A DNA stretch of 14,359 nt, from positions 1 to 14,359 of the forward strand of contig JALLON010000035.1 in NCBI GenBank assembly GCA_027717925.1. The letters are read 5' to 3'. The notes below the pieces were generated by a model that was not told the DNA's origin, did no database searches, and worked only from the letters and a program-made list of their open reading frames with translations. Below are positions 7,490 to 14,359 of this stretch, piece after piece. Each line of letters opens with the position of its first letter. Position 1 is the first letter of the stretch. A program made the translations under genes and the position numbers. Source of the DNA: Acidobacteria bacterium AH-259-G07 (lineage in GTDB: Bacteria > Acidobacteriota > UBA6911 > RPQK01 > JADFOI01).

Positions 7490-8980
7490 TCACAGATGCT
7501 CGACTACTGCCTGGACTCTCTCCTTCACTCCCAGTATCTTCACAGGCAATTCGAGCCGGCTACCCTGCTCAAAAATGCAGACAAGCTTGTCTAGTTCAGG
7601 CCCCGAGCTTTGAGCTGTCAGCGCCACACGCACGGGGTGAAACAGATTTTTACCCTTCTGACCCGTGGCTTCCTTAACCTCGGCAATAATCCCCTTGTAT
7701 GCCTCCAGATCCAAGCTCTGGTGTTGCTGGACTCGAGTGTGAAACTCCCGAATGACTTCCACGGCGCCGTCTGCCGAGAGCACTTCTTGAACATGCGTCT
7801 CTGACAGGTTCTTTTCTGGACTAAAATCAAAAATGAGTTCGGCGTCTCTGAGAACATCCTCCAGCTTGTTTAAATACTTGAAAACGGCTTCGATAACATC
7901 TCCTATCCAATGCTTGATCTCTGGAGAAGGTTCGGAAGGGATCCAGGCGCGGCCTTGCAAATAGGGAGTCACCAGTTCGGTGAGATGAGATCGGTCCAAT
8001 TTCTTCAGATGGCTGCGATTCACCCAATTTAATTTTTCCCAATCAAAGGTCGCCGGGCTGCGATGAACTCGAGAAAGATCAAACTCAGCAATGAGCTGCT
8101 CCAAAGTTAAAATCTCACGGCCTTCTTTCCGGGGCGCCCACCCCAGAAGAGCCAGATAATTTACAAGCGCTACCGGAAGATAACCCTGTTGGCGAAATTC
8201 GTCGATCGAGGTTGCCCCGTGGCGTTTGCTCAGTTTGGACCCGTCCTTTCCCAGGATAGTTGAAAGGTGAGCAAAATGAGGAGGCTTGAAGCCGAATGCC
8301 TCATAGAGTAGAAGCTGCCGATAGGTATTGGAAATGTGACCTTCCCCCCGGATCACAGCGGTAATCTCCATCAAAGTGTCGTCCACTACGCAGGCAAAGT
8401 TGTACTGAGCCGATCCGTCCGACCTGAGAAGAACGAAGTCTCCAATCTCACTGCACTCGATGTGCAGGGGACCAAATACGATATCCTCAAAAGCTACGGT
8501 CCCTACGCGCACCTTCATGCGCAGCACGGCTTTTTCGCCCTCCTGCACACGGCGCCGTGCCTTCCGGGGAGGGACAATTCGACATTTCCCAGAGTACCGA
8601 AGCGGCTGTCCCGCAGCGAGCTGTCTTTGACGTTCTTGCTCCAGTTCCTGAGCAGAACAAAAGCAATGGTAGGCCTTTCCCTCATTCAAGAGCCGCTCAG
8701 CATACTCTCGGTAAAGATCAAAGCGCTCTGTCTGTCGATAAGGGCCATGCTCACCTTCGACATCAACTCCTTCCGTCCAGACCAGGCTCAGCCACCTCAA
8801 GTCCTCCATCAACTGCTCTTCAAAGCGTCTCTCGGAACGAGCCAGATCGGTATCTTCCACCCGCAGGATAAAGGTGCCTTTCTTCTGGCGTGCGAAAAGC
8901 CAATTGTACAGTGCCGTGCGCACGTTTCCCACGTGAAGATGACCGGTTGGACTGGGAGCAAATCGCACTCGAACCGTCAC
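7490..8980 (-). CDS. gltX: Glutamyl-tRNA synthetase
   Basis: A class I aminoacyl-tRNA synthetase of 496 residues that charges tRNA-Glu (and perhaps tRNA-Gln in organisms using the amidotransferase route). The Rossmann domain begins VRVRFAPSPTGHLHVGNVRT, where HVGN (16-19) is the HIGH motif. RVEDTD (40-45) and the KMSKS-type loop DGSKLSKRHG (246-255) are intact. A zinc-type insertion shows C106, C108 and C133, but residue 135 is Ile where the fourth His ligand is expected. The segment VIRGEGHISNTYRQ (209-222) has Gly and Tyr where RGEDH and NTPRQ are usual. The anticodon-binding helical domain runs from about 330 to the end. The start is GTG at 8980, which gives the standard short N-terminus; no ribosome binding site is seen, and a -10-like TATACT ends 7 bp upstream. 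rlmB follows directly. Confidence 0.96.
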   Translation of the reverse strand: MTVRVRFAPSPTGHLHVGNVRTALYNWLFARQKKGTFILRVEDTDLARSERRFEEQLMEDLRWLSLVWTEGVDVEGEHGPYRQTERFDLYREYAERLLNEGKAYHCFCSAQELEQERQRQLAAGQPLRYSGKCRIVPPRKARRRVQEGEKAVLRMKVRVGTVAFEDIVFGPLHIECSEIGDFVLLRSDGSAQYNFACVVDDTLMEITAVIRGEGHISNTYRQLLLYEAFGFKPPHFAHLSTILGKDGSKLSKRHGATSIDEFRQQGYLPVALVNYLALLGWAPRKEGREILTLEQLIAEFDLSRVHRSPATFDWEKLNWVNRSHLKKLDRSHLTELVTPYLQGRAWIPSEPSPEIKHWIGDVIEAVFKYLNKLEDVLRDAELIFDFSPEKNLSETHVQEVLSADGAVEVIREFHTRVQQHQSLDLEAYKGIIAEVKEATGQKGKNLFHPVRVALTAQSSGPELDKLVCIFEQGSRLELPVKILGVKERVQAVVEHL

Positions 8981-8987
8981 AAGGCTC

Positions 8988-9016
8988 AGTATATACCGGC
9001 AGTTAATGATCGTCAG
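8988..9016 (-). promoter_or_regulatory. Candidate gltX promoter giving a leaderless mRNA
   Basis: On the minus strand a -35-like CTGACG (9016-9011), a 17-bp spacer and a -10-like TATACT (8993-8988) are seen. Seven bases separate the -10 from the GTG start at 8980, so the predicted transcription start is at 8981 or 8980. This would leave essentially no 5' leader. Confidence 0.45.
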
Positions 9017-9053
9017 TGATAATCAGGAGATCGCAATTGATACTTATTCGGAG

Positions 9054-9127
9054 AAAAAGACTGTGGGGTCAGACCTTGAATTTTTTGATTCTTGGAAGCA
9101 AATTAAAAATTCAAGATCTGACCCCAC
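9054..9127 (-). terminator. Terminator-like palindrome after the GWxTD gene
   Basis: On the minus strand the long palindromic stem (arms 9105-9127 and 9063-9085) is followed after four bases by TTTTT (9058-9054). This has the form of a rho-independent terminator for the GWxTD gene, upstream of the gltX promoter. The 19-base loop is large and the stem's gene-proximal arm is inside the coding region. Confidence 0.5.
9063..9127. repeat. REP-like palindromic element with GTGGGGTCAGAYCTTGAATTTTT arms
   Basis: The arms are 23 bp, at 9063-9085 and 9105-9127, with one mismatch (C versus A in the AGAYCT segment). A 19-bp loop (9086-9104) separates them. The TGGGGTCAGA...TTGAATTTT word resembles dispersed palindromes that I recall seeing near IS200/REP-associated transposases in several genomes; no transposase is present here. 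The element lies across the 3' end of the GWxTD gene and carries its stop codon. Confidence 0.75.
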
Positions 9128-10773
9128 GGCCCCCTCTTGTGAACTTTGAACTCTGCCGAGGTAACGGTGAATTTATTTCCTGTGACCAGATCTTCGATCT
9201 CATATTCCAGCGTATGGCGACCTTCTGGCAAATCCTTGACCGGAACGGCATCGATGACCACAACGCGACTATCAGAGATGATTTGCACCCTGGGATTTCG
9301 GTAAAAAGGTAATACAACTTCTTTTTCGGCTCTCAGGACCCGGTTCAACTGCATCTTGGGCCGCAGGGTTTGCTGATCCACACCCATTTGATAGAGCTGA
9401 AAGTAGACAAAAACGTGATCGTCCGGTCCAAACTCGTAATCTACACTGGGTATCACCTTGACGTTTCCCAGTGTAAACATTCCCGGCTCTGTGACAGTGT
9501 TCTCTGGAATGATCGCATCAGCCAGAATCATGGAACTTGCAGAAATTGAATCCACGGGGAACCTAGGAACCACGATTAGCTGGTCGGCGGTACTCACTTT
9601 CTCGCTGGAGACATCTTTGATCACCATTTTCAAAACATATCGCCCCGGTTTTAGCGGTACATATCGCTGAAAGATGGAGTTCTTCTTCTGTCCAGCCGCA
9701 AGTTTATCTTCCGTGAAATCGACGGAGAGTTCGTCTTCAAAGTTGTAGACCATCTTCTTCGCCACGTCCCACACTTCTCCGTAGAGCTGGACTGAAGCTC
9801 GGTAAACGCCAGACGGCAGTTTTTCAAAGCCAAGTTCCCGGTTGGGAATCAGAATCGTTAAGGGTGCAAGGACATCATCGCCGCTAACGCGGAGGTAATG
9901 AAGTCTGGATTGAAAGGCAATCTTATCGTAATTGATTCGAGTTTGGACGATGGTTTGCAGGTCCGTGTATTTCACGCGGGGCGGCTTGTCCAGTTGACTT
10001 CGAAGTAGGAGCCTCTCGAATGGCTGGTCTTTGGCACGATACACATAGTAAGGATTGCCAGCAGAGAGTTTTTGATTGGCGAGGTTGCGGGCCAGAATGC
10101 GGTCTCTCTTGTCAGTAAGCCCTGCCGCTTCGGAAAGCGTCAGACCGGAATTCGGGATATAAAGGGCCGCATCTTTTTCCAGCGGGTCTCTAGCCAGACG
10201 GAATTCGCCACTTTGATGAGGATCTACGAATTCCATTTCCACATCCGGACCGATCCCTTCAAGGTACTTGTAACGCCAGACTTCAAAGGGAAAAACAGAA
10301 GTGGTGCCGCCTCCCTCGTAGGGGGGGCGCACGTACATGCCGCCAGCCGGCTTTCCCGAGATTTCATCGGGAGGCCCGTACTGGATGTAGATACGTCCCC
10401 GGTCCGTTTTCCATCCTGGAATCCCTGAATGAAAGCGCTCATTAGCGTAGGAAATTCTGCGGTAATGTTCTTCTTTGAACTCATTGACTGAGGTACTCGG
10501 GTCCGGATCCCGGCGTCTCCAGAATTGCTCGATGAAGCGCTCTTTTTCCTCCGGAGTCGTCAGGCCTGCAAATACCTCTCGCTCCTCCTGAGTGATAATG
10601 TAAACCACATCTTCGGTGAGCCATTTCTCAAAATAGTCTAGCTTTTCCTCCTGCTGCTGTATTCTTTCCTCCTTTTCCTTTTGGGAAAAGGCTCCACTTG
10701 AAAGGGCAAAGATCAGAAGAAAAATAGAGCCTTTCACCCGAGGACTCATGAGGAAGAGGTCAGCTGAACTCAC
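9103..10773 (-). CDS. Secreted GWxTD-domain protein
   Basis: A 556-residue exported protein of unknown biochemical function. The family is defined by the GWxTD motif and is found largely in Acidobacteriota and relatives. A hydrophobic signal segment follows the basic residues (about 9-30, PRVKGSIFLLIFALSSGAFS), then a charged Q/E/K-rich stretch (31-50). The GWxTD domain covers about 50-195, with FWRRRDPDP (84-92), EEHYRRISYANERF (101-114) and the signature GWKTDRGRIYIQYGPP (120-135). The rest (about 235-556) looks like beta-rich domains. The start is uncertain. GTG at 10773 sits six bases after an extended -10 sequence; ATG at 10749 gives a conventional signal peptide. The final residues GPWGQILNF and the stop are encoded by a REP-like palindrome, so the C-terminus seems altered by insertion. 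It lies downstream of, and co-directional with, the TonB-dependent receptor. Confidence 0.85.
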   Translation of the reverse strand: MSSADLFLMSPRVKGSIFLLIFALSSGAFSQKEKEERIQQQEEKLDYFEKWLTEDVVYIITQEEREVFAGLTTPEEKERFIEQFWRRRDPDPSTSVNEFKEEHYRRISYANERFHSGIPGWKTDRGRIYIQYGPPDEISGKPAGGMYVRPPYEGGGTTSVFPFEVWRYKYLEGIGPDVEMEFVDPHQSGEFRLARDPLEKDAALYIPNSGLTLSEAAGLTDKRDRILARNLANQKLSAGNPYYVYRAKDQPFERLLLRSQLDKPPRVKYTDLQTIVQTRINYDKIAFQSRLHYLRVSGDDVLAPLTILIPNRELGFEKLPSGVYRASVQLYGEVWDVAKKMVYNFEDELSVDFTEDKLAAGQKKNSIFQRYVPLKPGRYVLKMVIKDVSSEKVSTADQLIVVPRFPVDSISASSMILADAIIPENTVTEPGMFTLGNVKVIPSVDYEFGPDDHVFVYFQLYQMGVDQQTLRPKMQLNRVLRAEKEVVLPFYRNPRVQIISDSRVVVIDAVPVKDLPEGRHTLEYEIEDLVTGNKFTVTSAEFKVHKRGPWGQILNF

Positions 10774-10779
10774 CAGGCG

Positions 10780-10788
10780 ATTTTACCA
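10780..10788 (-). promoter_or_regulatory. Candidate extended -10 promoter of the GWxTD gene
   Basis: On the minus strand TGGTAAAAT combines an extended TGn element (10788-10786) with TAAAAT (10785-10780). Six bases lie between it and the GTG at 10773, which places the predicted transcription start on the G of the start codon. No good -35 is seen, which is tolerated by extended -10 promoters. Confidence 0.35.
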
Positions 10789-10800
10789 GAAAGAGAACAT

Positions 10801-10826
10801 GGAGGTGATCCCAAGGGACCACCTCC
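10801..10826. repeat. Perfectly nested hairpin GGAGGTGATCCC/GGGACCACCTCC
   Basis: Two 12-bp arms (10801-10812 and 10815-10826) with one mismatch surround AA. It lies between the receptor gene and the GWxTD gene, about 28 bp upstream of the latter's GTG. There is no T-tract on either side, so a simple intrinsic terminator is not supported. It could be an operator-like site or a transcript structure. Confidence 0.6.
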
Positions 10827-10838
10827 TGAAAGGGGAAA

Positions 10839-10949
10839 CCCGTGCGCGTATTGAGGGTGTCGCAAAAGGCTGTTCATTTTGGGCCCGTAGGGGCGAGCCA
10901 CCAGCTCGCTCCTATAGGGCTTTTGCGACACTCTCATATTGTGCACGGG
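10839..10949. repeat. 111-bp foldback (MITE-like) element
   Basis: Outer arms begin CCCGTGC (10839-10845) and end GCACGGG (10943-10949). A well-conserved part GAGGGTGTCGCAAAAG (10853-10868) pairs with CTTTTGCGACACTCTC (10920-10935) with one mismatch. A second hairpin is nested inside: GTAGGGGCGAGC (10887-10898) with GCTCGCTCCTAT (10904-10915) and a 5-base loop. It carries no coding sequence. It begins 11 bp after the receptor stop on the minus strand and could end or protect that transcript. It looks like a non-autonomous dispersed element. Confidence 0.7.
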
Positions 10950-10960
10950 CTGACTGCGAT

Positions 10961-13900
10961 TTAAAAGTTGAGCTTTAGAGCGAACTGGATGATTCGAGGA
11001 AGTATCTTGATCGATGTAATCTTTCCGAAGTTGGCGCCGCCGAGACCCGCTCCCGGGTCGTCGAAATTTGGATTGTTGAAGAGATTGAAGGCCTCAAAGC
11101 GAAACTCCAAATTGGCGACTTCATTGATGTGGGGAATAGAGGTCCGCTTGAGCAAGATAAAGTCGAAGTTGACATCTCCGGGTCCACGCAGGAAGTTTCG
11201 ACTGACGTTTCCAAAGCAGGGGCCGCCTATACCGCCTTTGTTAGTATCGTCGCAGCGAACGAAGGCGTCGGTATTGAAGTAGGTTGTGTCCTCATCCACA
11301 CCGCGGCCTTGAACTTTCCCGCTGCTGATTCCCGCCATTGGATCACCCGCCAGAGTCGGCCGGTCGTCAAAGGCCAGGATTTCAGTGGTAGAATTGCTTC
11401 CACTGACAAAAAAGTTGAGAGGAAACCCATCGTCTGCGGCAAAGATACCGCCGATCTGCCATCCTTCAATCAACCGCCCCAGCAAACCGCTTGTGCCTGA
11501 TCCTAACCATTTGCCGGGACCGAAAGGCAGCTCGTATTGGAAGGAGAAGACAAATCGCTGAGTAATGTCGAAGTTTGAATTGGCCTTTTCTAAGTCGTTG
11601 CGCAGTGGATCCTGAATGTCGAAGTCCCTCAACGCGGATGCATTGTCCAAGGAGTGCGAATAAGTGTAAGAAGCCAGCAAGCCGAGGCCATTGCCAAACC
11701 GCTTGTTGAGGGAAGCTTGAAGAGAATTGTAAACCGAATTGGCACCGGTTTCCTGAGTGGTTAGGTTGGGGCCAAAGTTTTCGTTGGGTGGAGCATCTCC
11801 CAGAATGTCAATCGAATTATCGGGGTTTCTCTGAAAGGGAATGAAATTGATCAGATTTCGGTAGAGAAGATTGATTCCGGTTGAGCCCACATAGGCCACC
11901 TCCAGCAGATAATCTTTGAGGAACTCCCACTGATACGAGAGGCTGTACTGGTGAGAGTAGGGGATATTCTGACGGTTGTTGATCACCGTAAAGTCAATGG
12001 GCAGAAAGAAGTCGTTCGCTGGAGAGGTGAAAGGAAAGGGACTGGTCTGACCGTCGAATGGAGCTCCAAAGTGCTGGGGCCCTCCGATGAGCCCGCCAAA
12101 AAGACCACCCGCGAAGGGAAGGGCGCCCCCCGCTAGAGGCCCCACGGTGGCCTGCAAGCCAAATGGCTGGGCTACTAGAAACTGCAACTGCAGCTCGGTT
12201 TGGATCACGTTGTAGTAAATGCCGTAACCGGCTCGCAGCGCCATTCTTCCGTCACCCGTAAGATCATATGCCAAACCGATTCGGGGAGCTAAATTCACTT
12301 TGTCTGTTTCGGTCGTTGATCGGGGGATACCAGCATCTCCGGGAAAGAGAAGGCCTGGAGGAGCATTCGGAAAGCGCGTCGACTGGGTGGTCCCAATCTG
12401 GCCGTTTCCAATGAAATCGACGCTGCCAATTTTGTCCTGGGTGTCAAAAGTTGGAAAGAAGAGCTCGTAACGAAGTCCCAGGTTCATGCTGAGCCGATTC
12501 GTCAGTCTCCAGCTGTCACTGGCAAACCAGGAAAGCGTGTTCTGCCGGAAATGCAAATCGGGCAAAGCCGTCTGCAAATAGAAGACAGAGAAGCCGGCCA
12601 AAAAATCGACCAATGCCGTGTCCTGCCCTAATACTGGTGCGAAAAGGTGAACGCCACTGTTGGTGAAGTTAAAGATCTGATCCTGGTTAAAGTGGGTCCA
12701 ATTGAAGCCGAATTTCAGGCTGTGGTCTCCTTTCACCCAGATCAGGGTATCGCCGAGATCGTAGGTATCATCCCCCCGGCCTTGAGGGCCCTGAATCGAA
12801 CCACCTAGAGAAAAAGCACCGCTGACTCGGATGTTGGGAGTCGATTGGAAAGCTGCGTTGTTGGGAAGGATGCCGTCAAATCCCAGCTCGGAAGGCGCTG
12901 TCGTGTTCTCTGGGATCACGGAAAAGAGAGAGAGACGATTGTAGGCGAAGCGGAAGTTATTAATCAAATTGGGAGCGAAGGTGTGAACATCGTTGATGAT
13001 GGCATTTTGAGTCCTGGAAGCTCCAAAGTCTCCAAAACCGGGGACCGTGTTGGCCGGATTTCCAAAAGCAGAGGCGTCGAAATCCTCGCCGTCATCAAAC
13101 AGATACGTTACCGCCAGGCTGTTGTTATCCCTCAGCTCATAGTTGCCTTTGATGATGAATTGATCACTGTCGTTAAACTCGCCCACCGCCGCCTTGAGCT
13201 GGCCCAGACCTGTGCTGGCGTCGACGGCCCCTGTGGGAAGGGGGACAAAGCGATCAAGAAGCGTTTTGGCAATGGGATGAACCTCGATCATGCCATCTCC
13301 GTCTGGGTCCAGAACAGCAGCACCGAGACCACTTAACAGTCCGGCCACATTGCCATTTCGAACCTCCTGCGAGGGCACAAAGGGGTCTGTAATAGCCTCT
13401 TCCTGCCGCCGCCGGAATCCTTCGTAAGAGCCAAAAAGGAAGAACTTGTCTCTGATCACGGGTCCCCCGAGGGTAAAACCAAATTGATTCTGAATCAGCT
13501 TCTCTCGCTCAGAAAGAAAGAAGCTGCGGGCATCCAGGACATTGTTACGATGAAATTCATAAACGTTGCCGTGAATCTCGTTGGTTCCCGATCGGATGAC
13601 CTGATTAATTTGGGCACCGCTGTTACGCCCAAATTCGGCGTCGTAGCAGGAGGCCTGGACTTTAAATTCCTGAAGCGCCTCAACGTTAGCGTTGGAGGTA
13701 GGGAAATTGGCCGCCAGATCGTTGTTATTCCCCCCTTCCAGCAGAAAATTATTGTTCTGACCTCTTTGCCCATTCACAGAGAAGTTCGATCCACTGACCG
13801 CACCTGGCTCAGGTGGGATCACCCCCGGTTGAAGGAGCGCCAGTTGAAGAGCGTTTCGTCCATTCAGAGGAAGATCAATGATGTCTTTATTGTCAACCAC

Positions 13901-14344
13901 CTTCCCCACTTCTGCTTTTTGTGTGTCGACTGTACTTGTGGCACCTTCTACTATTACGGTTTCAGTGATTTCTCCAAGTTCCAGTTTGATGTCCACTCGA
14001 ACAGCTTCGCGAATCTGAAGTGTGACTCCGCTGGCTACAAAGGTCCGAAAGCCTTCCAGCTCTCCCTTCACTTCATAGGTTCCGGGTGCAAGCTGAAGGA
14101 TCTCGTAAAAACCAGAGTCGTGACTCACGGTGCTTCTTGACATCCCCGTGTTGACCTCTGTCACGGTGACCTCGGCACCTGGAATCACAGCACCTGTAGC
14201 GTCCCTCACAATACCGCGAATTGAACCAGTCGTCGTCTGAGCGTGAGCAAGACACACAAGGGAAGCGACGGCACCCAGTAGGACGAAAAACGTTAGTGGG
14301 CCTACCCTAGGCCCTAACTTCTTGGCACAATTCATACAACTCAT
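10961..14344 (-). CDS. TonB-dependent receptor with N-terminal carboxypeptidase-regulatory-like domain (Oar-type)
   Basis: A 1127-residue outer-membrane protein. It has a signal peptide (about 1-35; hydrophobic run FFVLLGAVASLVCLA, cleavage likely AHA|Q). A carboxypeptidase-regulatory-like beta sandwich follows (about 38-122: GSIRGIVRDATGAVIPGAEV, then GFYEILQLAPGTYEVKGELE). The plug domain (about 130-260) contains DLPLNGRNALQLALLQPGV and NFSVNGQRGQNNNFLLEGG. The remainder is a beta barrel and ends IQFALKLNF with the C-terminal Phe typical of BAM-inserted proteins. The domain order is that of the large Oar-like receptors abundant in Acidobacteriota and thought to import large or polymeric substrates; the substrate cannot be deduced. 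Start ATG at 14344; a second in-frame ATG at 14335 is possible. Upstream only 15 bases are visible (AAGCAGAAAG, a weak ribosome binding site), so its promoter lies outside the window. Confidence 0.92.
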   Translation of the reverse strand: MSCMNCAKKLGPRVGPLTFFVLLGAVASLVCLAHAQTTTGSIRGIVRDATGAVIPGAEVTVTEVNTGMSRSTVSHDSGFYEILQLAPGTYEVKGELEGFRTFVASGVTLQIREAVRVDIKLELGEITETVIVEGATSTVDTQKAEVGKVVDNKDIIDLPLNGRNALQLALLQPGVIPPEPGAVSGSNFSVNGQRGQNNNFLLEGGNNNDLAANFPTSNANVEALQEFKVQASCYDAEFGRNSGAQINQVIRSGTNEIHGNVYEFHRNNVLDARSFFLSEREKLIQNQFGFTLGGPVIRDKFFLFGSYEGFRRRQEEAITDPFVPSQEVRNGNVAGLLSGLGAAVLDPDGDGMIEVHPIAKTLLDRFVPLPTGAVDASTGLGQLKAAVGEFNDSDQFIIKGNYELRDNNSLAVTYLFDDGEDFDASAFGNPANTVPGFGDFGASRTQNAIINDVHTFAPNLINNFRFAYNRLSLFSVIPENTTAPSELGFDGILPNNAAFQSTPNIRVSGAFSLGGSIQGPQGRGDDTYDLGDTLIWVKGDHSLKFGFNWTHFNQDQIFNFTNSGVHLFAPVLGQDTALVDFLAGFSVFYLQTALPDLHFRQNTLSWFASDSWRLTNRLSMNLGLRYELFFPTFDTQDKIGSVDFIGNGQIGTTQSTRFPNAPPGLLFPGDAGIPRSTTETDKVNLAPRIGLAYDLTGDGRMALRAGYGIYYNVIQTELQLQFLVAQPFGLQATVGPLAGGALPFAGGLFGGLIGGPQHFGAPFDGQTSPFPFTSPANDFFLPIDFTVINNRQNIPYSHQYSLSYQWEFLKDYLLEVAYVGSTGINLLYRNLINFIPFQRNPDNSIDILGDAPPNENFGPNLTTQETGANSVYNSLQASLNKRFGNGLGLLASYTYSHSLDNASALRDFDIQDPLRNDLEKANSNFDITQRFVFSFQYELPFGPGKWLGSGTSGLLGRLIEGWQIGGIFAADDGFPLNFFVSGSNSTTEILAFDDRPTLAGDPMAGISSGKVQGRGVDEDTTYFNTDAFVRCDDTNKGGIGGPCFGNVSRNFLRGPGDVNFDFILLKRTSIPHINEVANLEFRFEAFNLFNNPNFDDPGAGLGGANFGKITSIKILPRIIQFALKLNF

Positions 14345-14359
14345 ATAGCTTTCTGCTTA

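Noticed and set aside
8336..9019. Open plus-strand frame of 227 codons antisense to gltX
   Set aside because: It lies almost wholly within the strongly supported gltX gene, has low-complexity shadow composition and no recognisable domain or start signal.
10839..10949. Small RNA gene or riboswitch between the receptor and GWxTD genes
   Set aside because: The symmetric terminal arms and lack of a recognisable promoter or known aptamer core fit a foldback repeat better.
13484..14140. Open plus-strand frame of 218 codons antisense to the receptor gene
   Set aside because: The opposite strand encodes the unambiguous signal, CarboxypepD-like and plug domains. The antisense product has no recognisable motif.

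Overview
The window reads as a chromosomal segment of a Gram-negative bacterium, most likely an Acidobacteriota member (inference). The main clues are a large TonB-dependent receptor with an N-terminal carboxypeptidase-regulatory-like fold and a protein carrying the GWxTD motif, two families that are abundant in that phylum. GC content looks intermediate. No rRNA, tRNA, CRISPR array or complete mobile element was seen. Seven genes lie on the minus strand and one on the plus strand.

Layout on the minus strand, read right to left. (1) 10961-14344 encodes an outer-membrane TonB-dependent receptor. (2) 10774-10960 holds a 111-bp foldback element and a separate strong hairpin. (3) 9103-10773 encodes a secreted GWxTD-domain protein whose last residues lie inside a REP-like palindrome (9063-9127). 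(4) 7490-8980 encodes glutamyl-tRNA synthetase (gltX), followed with zero spacing by (5) rlmB (6761-7489), a 23S rRNA 2'-O-ribose methyltransferase. (6) 2309-4516 and 951-2300 encode an NtrY/NtrX-like two-component pair: a membrane histidine kinase and a sigma-54 activator. (7) 1-835 is a XerC/XerD tyrosine recombinase cut by the window edge. The only plus-strand gene, 4723-6735, is an orphan hydantoinase/oxoprolinase A-type protein. It diverges from the kinase gene and converges on rlmB.

Functionally, gltX-rlmB is a translation-related pair and ntrY-ntrX-xerC is a compact co-directional set. The receptor and the GWxTD protein may form an envelope module. No classical defence system, prophage or biosynthetic cluster is present.

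The most unusual content is non-coding. A degenerate 7-bp repeat (consensus RYTGTCA/RYTGACA) forms inverted array pairs in three gene junctions (836-950, 4517-4722, 6724-6783). At the hyuA/rlmB junction it supplies the last residues and stop codons of both genes. Two other palindromic elements occupy the remaining long gaps. Canonical Shine-Dalgarno sequences are nearly absent, and two GTG-started genes (gltX and the GWxTD gene) have a -10-like hexamer placed so that transcription would begin at or next to the start codon, suggesting leaderless mRNAs.
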